NCBI GenBank assembly: GCA_031274845.1
Contig: JAISPN010000248.1
Coordinates: forward strand, 1 to 5,847
Length of the DNA: 5,847 bases
DNA from: Acidobacteriaceae bacterium
GTDB taxonomy: Bacteria > Acidobacteriota > Vicinamibacteria > Vicinamibacterales > CAVVIG01
Direction of reading: 5' to 3'
The notes beneath the pieces are model-generated. The model was not told where the DNA came from. It searched no databases and was given only the letters and a program-made list of their open reading frames with translations. Below, in pieces: positions 1-5,306 of the stretch. Position 1 is the stretch's first letter. Each line of letters opens with the position of its first letter. Position numbers and translations under genes: made by a program.

Positions 1-2
1 GG

Positions 3-26
3 CTCGGCTACCGGTTCGTCGACTAG
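3..26 (+). CDS. 3' end of a probable OmpR/PhoB-family response regulator (partial)
   Basis: Only the last seven codons and a TAG stop (24-26) are inside the window. They read L-G-Y-R-F-V-D. The run G-Y-R-F close to the C-terminus is the typical end of the winged-helix DNA-binding domain of OmpR/PhoB response regulators, where the last beta hairpin usually reads V-R-G-x-G-Y-R-F. The two bases before it (GG) are compatible with the expected preceding glycine codon. The gene would converge on sixA and leave only 10 bases between the two stop codons. A PhoB-like regulator would fit the phosphate genes that follow, but nothing in seven residues separates PhoB from other family members, and a chance match is possible. 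Confidence 0.5.
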   Translation, partial: LGYRFVD

Positions 27-40
27 CGCGTGACCGCTAG
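23..40. terminator. Small inverted repeat spanning two convergent stop codons
   Basis: CTAGCG (23-28) and CGCTAG (35-40) are perfect inverted repeats around a 6-base loop. One arm holds the TAG stop of the plus-strand regulator tail and the other holds the stop of sixA on the minus strand. The site could act as a weak bidirectional transcription stop in a very tight convergent junction. The stem is only 6 bp and no clear T-run follows on either side, so a standard intrinsic terminator is not demonstrated. Part of the symmetry may come simply from two TAG stops facing each other. Confidence 0.3.
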
Positions 41-546
41 CGTCTGCCCGCCGCGCGCAGCAACTTCGGCGAGATGAACCAGCGCAGCACACCTAGCCCC
101 GCTGGCGAAATCGTCGTGATGTCAATCCTGCACACCGCGCCCTTCTTGAACTCGAGCGGACGGCGAAGCCCTGTCAACTGCGCGGCCAGTTCGCCGATAA
201 ACGGCGCATGACCGACAAGCGCCATGCGTGTCGCGGCCGTGTGCGCCGCGAGATCGCGCAGCACGCCTTGCACAGTCCCGTCGGGCGTCAGCGAATCAAC
301 GGTGACGATGGCGGGACGATCGGCGCAGGCGTTGGCGACAATCTCCGCCGTCTGACGCGCGCGGACGTAGGGGCTGGCCAGCACGATGTCGAAGGTGACG
401 CCCAGACAGACGAGCCCGTGCGCCGCCTGCCGCATCGAGGCCTTCCCTTCATCCGTCAGCGGCCGCTTCGTCTCGTCGGGCCACTGGTCGCCGCGTGTCT
501 CGGCAATCGCATGACGGATCAAGTACAACTCGTGCGACGCGGCCAC
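37..546 (-). CDS. sixA: SixA-type phosphohistidine phosphatase (histidine phosphatase superfamily)
   Basis: The 169-residue protein belongs to the branch-2-like small histidine phosphatases; E. coli SixA has about 161 residues. Visible family marks are the N-terminal L-I-R-H motif (R11, H12, the phosphorylated histidine), L-T-D-E-G (30-34), S-P-Y-V-R-A-R-Q-T-A (58-67, with R62 as phosphate ligand) and V-G-H (111-113, the second active-site histidine). F-K-K-G (133-136) and the C-terminal S-P-K-L-L-R-A are also usual in SixA proteins. SixA removes phosphate from histidine on phosphotransfer proteins in the cytoplasm, in E. coli reported for ArcB and the nitrogen PTS; the target here is unknown. 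Translation appears to start at a GTG (546-544), with a G-rich stretch just upstream inside the end of the CHAD gene. Only 6 bases separate it from the CHAD stop codon, so the two are surely co-transcribed. No signal peptide is seen. Confidence 0.9.
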   Translation of the reverse strand: MAASHELYLIRHAIAETRGDQWPDETKRPLTDEGKASMRQAAHGLVCLGVTFDIVLASPYVRARQTAEIVANACADRPAIVTVDSLTPDGTVQGVLRDLAAHTAATRMALVGHAPFIGELAAQLTGLRRPLEFKKGAVCRIDITTISPAGLGVLRWFISPKLLRAAGRR

Positions 547-552
547 CGCAGA

Positions 553-1452
553 CTACCCCGCCTGCGGACGTCCCGTCGCGGCCGGCAGCGCCTCCCACGA
601 CTCGCACAGCGTCAGGAGCGCCGGACACTCGCGCACGTAACGCGCGTGCTGGCGACGGCAGCGATGCTCGATCGCGATGATGGTCAGATCCAGTTCGTGC
701 CAGGCGTGCAGCGCCGCTGGGCTGAGCGCCCCTTGCGCCTTGCGCACGCGGTTGATGAGCCGTTGCAGATCGCGAATCCGATCGAGCGCCAACAGCGTGC
801 GATCGAAGGCGCGGAGGTTGGCCGCCGTGACGATGCCCCCCAGATCTTTCAGAAGCTCGGCCGCCGTGCGCAACTTGCGCAGGAGACGCCTGGGCAGCCT
901 GAGACGATCGGCCGAGTACACGGAGCCGGCGTCGAGCATCGCGCGCGTCAGCGCGACCGCGCGCTTCTTCGTCAAGGCCGTCGCGCGCTCAATCAACAGC
1001 TCCGGAGGCGGCGGGGTTTTACGCGCCGCCTCGCGATAGGCCTCGGTCAGCGTGGCGAAGGCTCGCGCCGCCGCCTGCAGCGCCGCCGTGTCTTTCCGGC
1101 GATACCGCGCGCGGGTGGGGTCCTCGTCCTCCGCCTCGTCCGAGCGCAGCGCGAGCAACGTCTGCTTCGCCTGACGATCCGACTCGAGCAGATCGCGGAT
1201 CAGACGATCGAGCGCGTCCCGATCCTGACGCTTCCTGACGCGACGAAGCGCCGTGCGCAGCCGCGCCTTGGCCTTCTTCTCGGCCTTGTCGCATCCGCCC
1301 GGCAGCAGAACCATCACGGCCTGCGCGCGCCGGATGGCGTTGACCGCCACGTCAGGCCTGGCCACCGCCGCGCGCAAGGCGCGTGTGGCCACTCGTTTGA
1401 GGGGGCTCAGTCGAGACTGGAGCAGCTTATGACACGATGTCAGCACAGCCAT
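553..1452 (-). CDS. CHAD-domain protein
   Basis: The protein has 299 residues if it starts at the ATG at 1452-1450. An in-frame TTG at 1503 would extend it to 316 residues, but that start lies inside the -35 box of the promoter, so I prefer 1452. It is alpha-helical and very rich in arginine and alanine, as CHAD domains are. Two CHAD-like half-repeats can be recognised: residues 35-90 (A-V-N-A-I-R-R, then R-L-R-T-A-L-R-R-V-R) and residues 180-240 (L-R-L-P-R-R-L-L-R-K-L-R-T-A-A-E-L-L, then L-D-R-I-R-D-L-Q). CHAD domains are basic helical bundles named for conserved histidines, and they bind polyphosphate and other phosphates. In this protein the histidines usually found at the start of each repeat seem to be N38 and about R185. 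An acidic stretch at 105-111 (D-E-A-E-D-E-D) splits the repeats. The CHAD identification rests on pattern and context (sixA, ppx, pstB, phoU). It heads a two-gene operon with sixA. Confidence 0.72.
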   Translation of the reverse strand: MAVLTSCHKLLQSRLSPLKRVATRALRAAVARPDVAVNAIRRAQAVMVLLPGGCDKAEKKAKARLRTALRRVRKRQDRDALDRLIRDLLESDRQAKQTLLALRSDEAEDEDPTRARYRRKDTAALQAAARAFATLTEAYREAARKTPPPPELLIERATALTKKRAVALTRAMLDAGSVYSADRLRLPRRLLRKLRTAAELLKDLGGIVTAANLRAFDRTLLALDRIRDLQRLINRVRKAQGALSPAALHAWHELDLTIIAIEHRCRRQHARYVRECPALLTLCESWEALPAATGRPQAG

Positions 1453-1473
1453 ACGTGGAGACGTGAAATGCCG

Positions 1474-1503
1474 ATTATAGTGGTCAGGTCTCAACTGTCT
1501 CAA
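1474..1503 (-). promoter_or_regulatory. Sigma70-type promoter for the CHAD-sixA operon
   Basis: On the minus strand a perfect TATAAT (plus coordinates 1474-1479) lies 18 bases after TTGAGA (1498-1503), which is one base off the TTGACA consensus. Transcription would begin near 1467, giving a leader of roughly 14 bases before the ATG at 1452. A second copy of TTGAGAC (starting at 1494 and reading leftward) lies in the spacer, 9 bases from the first. This promoter argues against the longer TTG start of the CHAD gene. No strong Shine-Dalgarno sequence is seen before the ATG. Confidence 0.65.
1476..1481 (+). promoter_or_regulatory. Possible -10 box for ppx, overlapping the divergent -10 box
   Basis: TATAGT on the plus strand shares four bases with the minus-strand TATAAT. 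It is 36 bases upstream of the ppx ATG. The region 16-19 bases further upstream has no good -35 match, so the promoter is weak or needs an activator. A shared symmetrical TATA box can drive transcription both ways. Confidence 0.35.
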
Positions 1504-1517
1504 TGGTGTGATTCGTC

Positions 1518-3308
1518 ATGCAACTAGCCGCCATCGACATCGGCACGAATTCCATCCACATGATCGTCGTGCGCGTACGCGCCGACTTCTCCTTCGAGGT
1601 GGTGGACCGGGAAAAAGACATGGTCCGGCTTGGCGCGGGCGGTCTCGATGGCCGTGCGCTGACGCCTGAGGCGATGCACGCCGCGTTGCAGGTGTTGTCG
1701 AAGTTCAAGCGGCTCGCCGACTCCCGTCAGGTCGAACACATCATCGCCGCGGCCACAAGCGCCGTGCGGGAAGCCGAAAATGGCGGCGAGTTCCTCAAGG
1801 CCATCGTCGAACAGACCGGCATCCGAGCCCACGTCATTTCGGGCACCGAGGAAGCGCGCCTCATCCATCTGGCCGCGGTGTACGGCCTCGGGCTCTCGGG
1901 CGAAACGGCCGTGGCGGTCGACATCGGCGGCGGTAGCGTGGAAATCACGCGCGGCGCAGGCTCGACGATCGAGAGCGGCCGCAGCTTCAAGCTTGGCGTC
2001 ATCCGTCTCACCGAACGCTTCGTCCACAGCGATCCGATCTCGGCGCGCGACGAACGCAAGATGGTGCGCCATATCGAGTCGGAGCTTGGTGAGTACCTGA
2101 AGCAGCTCGCGCGCGCGGGATTTAATCGCGTGGTCGGCACGTCGGGGACAATTCTCAGCCTCGGCGCCGTCGCCGCCACGGAACAGGCGGGCGCCACGAC
2201 CACCTCGCTGCGCAACCGGCGCATCCCGGCCAAATATCTGCACCGCGTCCGCAAGCTGCTCACGTCGATCGATCTCGAAAAGCGGCTGCAGGTTCCCGGA
2301 CTCGATCCGCGGCGTGGCGATCTCGCGGTCGCCGGCGCGATCCTCATCGACACCATCCTCAGACGTCTGGGCGCCGATCACATCACGCTGTGCGACCTGT
2401 CGCTCCGCGAAGGGCTCATCCTCGACTACATCGCGAGGCACCGCAAGGAAATCGCGCAGGCCGATCGGTATCCCGATGTCAGACGCCGCAGCGTCATCGA
2501 ACTGGCCGAACGCTGCAAGTACTCGCCCGAGCACTCGCAACAGATCGCGAAGCTCGCGCTGGCGCTCTTCGATCGCACGCGCGGCATCCACGGCCTCACC
2601 GATCGCGAGCGCGAGTGGCTGGAATACGCGGCGCTGCTCCACGACACCGGCGTCCACATCAGCTACGAAAAGCACCACCGCCACTCGTATTACCTCATCA
2701 AGCACGGCGACCTGCGCGGGTTCGAACCGAACGAGATCGAGCTCATCGCGCTCGTCGCCCGCTATCACCGCCGCGCCGTCCCGAACGTGCACCACGAGGG
2801 CTACGGCGACATGTCGAAGAAACGCCGCCGCATCGTGCGCGCGCTCGCCGCGATGCTGCGCTTGGCGGAAACGCTCGACCGCAGCCATGCCCAGACCATC
2901 ACGGGACTTGAATTCCACGACCGCCGCGACAATGCCGTGCTGCGGGTGCGAACCTCGAGCGACGCCGAACTCGAACTCTGGGCCGCCAGCCGCCACGCGG
3001 GCCCGCTCGAACGCATCCTCGGCAAACCGCTGCGCATCGAAGTGAGCAGAGAGATCCGTGCCGAACAGTCTGACGAGGCCTCACGAACCCCTTGGCACGC
3101 CGTTCGTCGTGGCGGGGATCGACGGGGCAAGAAAGACGCCCCAGCTCAGCCTGCCGGCGACGCGGCCAATCGCCACAAGGCACCGCGTGCTCATCACCGC
3201 ATGGAACTCGTCGCCTCTCGTCACGGCAACGACCAGCGCCGGAAACACGACGACCTCGCTGATGCCCAGAACGTTCAGCCGGCGGCGCGTCACCGGCTTC
3301 GGCGATAA
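1518..3308 (+). CDS. ppx: Ppx/GppA-family exopolyphosphatase / pppGpp phosphohydrolase with C-terminal HD-type domain
   Basis: The open frame encodes 596 residues; Ppx/GppA proteins usually have about 500-515. The family releases phosphate from polyphosphate ends and/or converts pppGpp to ppGpp in the cytoplasm. The ASKHA (actin-like) fold covers about residues 1-305, with D-I-G-T-N-S (7-12), the catalytic-region motif G-T-E-E-A-R (109-114), D-I-G-G-G-S (135-140) and G-T-S-G-T (207-211). The C-terminal HD-type region (about 320-500) has L-L-H-D-T-G with H375 and D376, followed by histidine-rich segments. Family-like sequence stops near residue 510 (L-R-I-E-V-S). The last 80 or so residues are arginine/histidine/alanine-rich with no recognised motif and lie over a kinase remnant in another frame, so they look like accidental read-through. 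The true end may once have been near position 3060-3075. The start ATG has a weak GGTG nine bases upstream. The gene is divergent from the CHAD operon. Substrate choice between polyphosphate and pppGpp cannot be told from sequence alone. Confidence 0.93.
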   Translation: MQLAAIDIGTNSIHMIVVRVRADFSFEVVDREKDMVRLGAGGLDGRALTPEAMHAALQVLSKFKRLADSRQVEHIIAAATSAVREAENGGEFLKAIVEQTGIRAHVISGTEEARLIHLAAVYGLGLSGETAVAVDIGGGSVEITRGAGSTIESGRSFKLGVIRLTERFVHSDPISARDERKMVRHIESELGEYLKQLARAGFNRVVGTSGTILSLGAVAATEQAGATTTSLRNRRIPAKYLHRVRKLLTSIDLEKRLQVPGLDPRRGDLAVAGAILIDTILRRLGADHITLCDLSLREGLILDYIARHRKEIAQADRYPDVRRRSVIELAERCKYSPEHSQQIAKLALALFDRTRGIHGLTDREREWLEYAALLHDTGVHISYEKHHRHSYYLIKHGDLRGFEPNEIELIALVARYHRRAVPNVHHEGYGDMSKKRRRIVRALAAMLRLAETLDRSHAQTITGLEFHDRRDNAVLRVRTSSDAELELWAASRHAGPLERILGKPLRIEVSREIRAEQSDEASRTPWHAVRRGGDRRGKKDAPAQPAGDAANRHKAPRAHHRMELVASRHGNDQRRKHDDLADAQNVQPAARHRLRR

Positions 3309-3372
3309 CGATCCTCCCGCCGCACGATCGTGCCGCCCGGTTGAGTGCATGCAGGACAGCCTCCGGACATGA
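3058..3372 (+). pseudogene. tmk: Degraded, truncated thymidylate-kinase-like gene
   Basis: A 104-codon frame starting at GTG 3058 (preceded by an AGAGAGA) resembles the N-terminus of thymidylate-kinase-like P-loop proteins. Residues 16-29 read F-V-V-A-G-I-D-G-A-R-K-T-P-Q, where the family has F-V-V-x-G-I-D-G-A-G-K-T-T-Q. Residues 41-55 (R-H-R-V-L-I-T-A-W-N-S-S-P-L-V) and 68-74 (L-M-P-R-T-F-S) match a subfamily that reads roughly G-H-x-V-x-x-T-x-W-N-S-S-P-L-V and L-T-P-x-T-F-S, followed by a F-A-D-R-like site (F-G-D at 81-83). The invariant Walker A glycine is R25, several leucines are proline or arginine, and everything after about residue 85 is unrecognisable. Family members have around 200 residues or more, so over half is missing. 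A working enzyme would phosphorylate dTMP or a related nucleotide; this one should not bind ATP properly. The assignment is from memory of family motifs. Confidence 0.55.
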
Positions 3373-3410
3373 GCCGGCGCATTTCTCGCAGCCCAAAAAA
3401 CGAATTTACA

Positions 3411-3421
3411 CGTTTGAAACG
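3411..3421. promoter_or_regulatory. 11-bp perfect palindrome upstream of pstB (operator candidate)
   Basis: CGTTTGAAACG is a perfect palindrome around a central G and lies 33 bases upstream of the pstB ATG and 20 bases before its -10-like box. Symmetry, AT-rich flanks and position would suit a dimeric regulator. It does not resemble the direct-repeat Pho box bound by PhoB, so any link to phosphate control is unproven. Confidence 0.28.
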
Positions 3422-3441
3422 CCGATCGTTCGTGAGTTCGC

Positions 3442-3447
3442 TAGACT
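3442..3447 (+). promoter_or_regulatory. -10-like hexamer close to the pstB start
   Basis: TAGACT fits the T-A-n-n-n-T core of a -10 box and ends 7 bases before the ATG at 3455. Transcription would begin at or next to the start codon, giving a leaderless mRNA, which agrees with the absence of a Shine-Dalgarno sequence. The nearest -35-like TTGAAA (3414-3419) is 22 bases away, too far for a standard pair. Confidence 0.35.
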
Positions 3448-3454
3448 GACGTGA

Positions 3455-4285
3455 ATGCTGCTCGAGACGCGCCCGCACGTAGCTATGCCGCCGGCGCCCG
3501 CTGTCACGACGCCGACGAATGGACCGGCCGTTCCGAAGATCGACGTCTCCGACATGCGCTTCTACTACGGCACGAACCGTGTGCTGACCGACATCAGCGT
3601 CAAGCTGATGCCGAATCAGGTGACGGCGCTCATCGGCCCCTCTGGCTGCGGCAAGTCGACGTTTCTCCGATCGCTGAACCGGATGAACGACATCATCCCC
3701 GGCACGCGCGTCGAAGGCCGCGTGCTCATCGACGGTGATGACATCTACTCCACTGGCATCGACGTCGTGGCGCTACGCCGCCGCGTCGGCATGGTCTTCC
3801 AGAAATCGAATCCATTCCCCAAATCGATTTTTGAAAACGTCGCCTACGGACTCCGCATCAACCACATGACCTCCTCGCGCGAAGAGCTGCGCGGCCGCGT
3901 CGAAGCCAGCCTGAAGAGCGCGGCGTTGTGGGACGAAGTCAGCGACCGGCTGCACACCTCGGCGCTCGCCTTGTCAGGCGGTCAGCAGCAGCGGCTCTGC
4001 ATCGCGCGCGCGCTCGCCGTCGAACCGGAAATCCTGCTGATGGACGAACCGGCCTCGGCGCTCGACCCGATCGCCACCCAGCGCATCGAGGAACTGATCT
4101 ACCAACTCAAGAGCCGGTACACGATCGCGATCGTCACGCACAACATGCAGCAAGCCGCGCGGGTCTCCGACGTCACCGCCTTCTTCTGGCTCGGCACGCT
4201 GGTCGAGTGCGATCGCACCAACAAGATCTTCACGGCCCCCTCGGAGAAACTGACGGAAGACTACGTCACCGGAAGGTGCGGATAA
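3455..4285 (+). CDS. pstB: PstB, ATPase of the high-affinity phosphate ABC transporter
   Basis: The 276-residue protein powers phosphate import by the PstSCAB complex from the cytoplasmic face of the membrane. All ABC ATPase parts are present: Walker A G-P-S-G-C-G-K-S-T (61-69), Q-loop glutamine 116, signature L-S-G-G-Q-Q-Q-R (173-180), Walker B I-L-L-M-D-E-P (193-199) and switch histidine 229. PstB-specific runs include S-L-N-R-M-N-D (73-79), F-Q-K-S-N-P-F-P-K-S-I (115-125) and the end T-E-D-Y-V-T-G-R. Family core begins at about residue 28; the preceding proline/alanine-rich tail is longer than usual, and ATG 3485 (residue 11) is a possible alternative start. Neither start has a Shine-Dalgarno sequence. 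Two positions that are normally phenylalanine (E-F-D and the final R-F-G) are C252 and C275. The stop codon directly abuts phoU. No pstS, pstC or pstA is present here. Confidence 0.96.
   Translation: MLLETRPHVAMPPAPAVTTPTNGPAVPKIDVSDMRFYYGTNRVLTDISVKLMPNQVTALIGPSGCGKSTFLRSLNRMNDIIPGTRVEGRVLIDGDDIYSTGIDVVALRRRVGMVFQKSNPFPKSIFENVAYGLRINHMTSSREELRGRVEASLKSAALWDEVSDRLHTSALALSGGQQQRLCIARALAVEPEILLMDEPASALDPIATQRIEELIYQLKSRYTIAIVTHNMQQAARVSDVTAFFWLGTLVECDRTNKIFTAPSEKLTEDYVTGRCG
4271..4276 (+). promoter_or_regulatory. Ribosome binding site of phoU
   Basis: GGAAGG, 9 bases before the phoU ATG and inside the last codons of pstB. It supports the ATG at 4286 and translational coupling with pstB. Confidence 0.6.
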
Positions 4286-4984
4286 ATGGAGCAGATACAG
4301 CGCACCGTTCGTCATTTCCAGGAAGAGCTCGAAACGCTCAAGACGCGCCTGCTCGAAATGGGCGGCCTTGCCGAAGAGCAGGTCCGCATGGCGGTCAAGG
4401 GGCTGGTCGATCGCGACCGCGACCTGCTCGACCAGACGCTCACCGGCGATCAGCCGGTGAACAACCTGCACATCGAGATCGACAGCCGCTGCTTCACGCT
4501 GCTGGCGCTCTATCAGCCGATGGCGGCCGACCTGCGGACCATTGTGGCCGCCGTCAAGATCAACACCAACCTTGAGCGTGTCGGCGACCTCGCCATCAAC
4601 ATCGCCGAAGCGGCGCATCGCTATACGCTGCACCCGCCGGTCAAGAAACTCATCGACATCCCGCGCATGGCGTCCATCGCCCAGACGATGCTCCGGGACG
4701 CGCTCGATGCGTTCGTGCGCCGCGATGTCGATCTGGCGCAGCAGGTGCTCAGAGAGGACGACTACCTCGACTCGCTGAAAACACAAATCTTCCGCGAACT
4801 GCTCACCTACATGCTGCAGGACCCGTCCACGATCGAGCCGGCGCTCGATCTCATCCTCGTCTCCCGCCACCTCGAACGCATCGGCGACCACGCCACGAAC
4901 ATCGCCGAAGACGTCATCTTCATCGTCTCCGCGCGCGACGTGCGTCACCACACGACCGACATCGACCCGCTCCCGCCGGCCTAA
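4286..4984 (+). CDS. phoU: PhoU, phosphate-signalling regulator
   Basis: The 232-residue all-helical protein matches PhoU in length (usually 215-240). It has the two repeats of three helices, each ending in a metal-cluster motif: N-L-E-R-V-G-D-L-A-I-N-I-A-E (95-108) and H-L-E-R-I-G-D-H-A-T-N-I-A-E-D (195-209), with E97, D101, E197 and D201 as the expected iron/metal ligands. Q-P-M-A-A-D-L-R (77-84) is also typical. PhoU sits between the PstSCAB transporter and the PhoR-type sensor kinase; it prevents Pho regulon activation when phosphate is plentiful and limits phosphate uptake. The ATG follows the pstB stop with no gap, so the two are translated as a coupled pair. Its C-terminus (from about 217) is a short variable tail. 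No membrane segment or signal peptide is seen. Confidence 0.97.
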   Translation: MEQIQRTVRHFQEELETLKTRLLEMGGLAEEQVRMAVKGLVDRDRDLLDQTLTGDQPVNNLHIEIDSRCFTLLALYQPMAADLRTIVAAVKINTNLERVGDLAINIAEAAHRYTLHPPVKKLIDIPRMASIAQTMLRDALDAFVRRDVDLAQQVLREDDYLDSLKTQIFRELLTYMLQDPSTIEPALDLILVSRHLERIGDHATNIAEDVIFIVSARDVRHHTTDIDPLPPA

Positions 4985-5042
4985 GGCGCCACAGGGACAC
5001 CGGCGAAGTCCTCAAGAAACTCCGATGCCGATCAGGATCCCG

Positions 5043-5073
5043 TTGCCGAAGAGGCGGCTCTGTCCGCTACAAT
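5043..5073 (+). promoter_or_regulatory. Promoter candidate for yacG
   Basis: TACAAT (5068-5073) is one base off the TATAAT consensus and ends 6 bases before the yacG ATG. TTGCCG (5043-5048) lies 19 bases upstream as a possible -35 box. The start point would fall at the start codon, predicting a leaderless or near-leaderless transcript. No Shine-Dalgarno sequence is present. Confidence 0.5.
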
Positions 5074-5079
5074 AGCCGA

Positions 5080-5265
5080 ATGCCCACAGCGCATGAGGGA
5101 CCGCGCTGCGTGTTCTGCCGGCAACGGCCGGTCGAGCCCGTATGGCGTCCCTTCTGCAGCGAGCGGTGCAAGGTCCTCGACCTGGCACGCTGGGCAGACG
5201 GGAACTATCGCGTCGCTGGCGAGCCACTGCCCGAGCCTGACGATCGCGAGCCGTCCTCCCGGTAA
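5080..5265 (+). CDS. yacG: YacG-type zinc-finger protein, DNA gyrase inhibitor family
   Basis: This 61-residue protein has the YacG zinc site: C10-x2-C13 and C26-x3-C30 (C-S-E-R-C), followed by the conserved stretch L-D-L-A-R-W-A-D-G-N-Y-R-V. E. coli YacG has 65 residues, so the length is normal. In E. coli it binds GyrB and inhibits DNA gyrase; the role in other phyla is less clear. The C-terminal tail is acidic and proline-rich, as in the family. It is separated from phoU by 95 bases and has its own promoter candidate directly upstream, so it probably starts a new transcript that may continue into gltA 41 bases downstream. Confidence 0.92.
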   Translation: MPTAHEGPRCVFCRQRPVEPVWRPFCSERCKVLDLARWADGNYRVAGEPLPEPDDREPSSR

Positions 5266-5306
5266 CGGTTTTGGACTTTTGATTCTTCTAACTTTCCAGT
5301 GAGCGC

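Larger units (their letters stand above)
3373..3454. other. AT-richer intergenic gap before pstB
   Basis: This 82-base gap between the kinase remnant and pstB contains an A-run (3395-3400) and a palindrome (3411-3421), and then the -10-like box of pstB. No hairpin followed by a T-run is visible, so I see no intrinsic terminator for the upstream unit. It is probably where the missing 3' part of the kinase gene was lost. Confidence 0.5.

Noticed and set aside
208..1527. 439-codon plus-strand open frame across sixA and the CHAD gene.
   Set aside because: Arginine-rich shadow spanning two well-supported minus-strand genes and their promoter.
1524..2996. 490-codon open frame antisense to ppx.
   Set aside because: It mirrors the ppx codons in GC-rich DNA and has no recognisable domain; ppx on the plus strand is clearly the gene.
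3081..3350. Minus-strand frame with a stretch (L-N-V-L-G-I-S-E-V-V-V-F-P-A-L-V-V) faintly like the N-terminus of Lon protease.
   Set aside because: The similarity is short and not followed by other Lon features. The plus-strand kinase-like frame over the same bases shows several ordered motifs and explains the region better.
3428..3443. Direct repeat GTTCGTGA/GTTCGCTA before pstB as a Pho box.
   Set aside because: The 8-base period and sequence do not match the 11-base Pho box, and the repeats agree in only part of their length.
3974..4951. 325-codon minus-strand open frame across pstB and phoU.
   Set aside because: Shadow of two strongly identified plus-strand genes, with no domain match.
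4985..5079. Minus-strand short frames in the phoU-yacG gap (ending F-G-N-G-I-L-I-G-I-G-V-S).
   Set aside because: Too short, no start context and no recognised motif; treated as noncoding with the yacG promoter at its right end.
5251..5272. Possible terminator after yacG: CCGT and ACGG followed by TTTT.
   Set aside because: The stem is only 4 bp with a 10-base loop, too weak to call.
5271..5306. Possible gltA promoter in the T-rich stretch (TTGGAC, TAACTT).
   Set aside because: The spacing is only 12 bases and no better pair is visible; gltA may be read from the yacG promoter.
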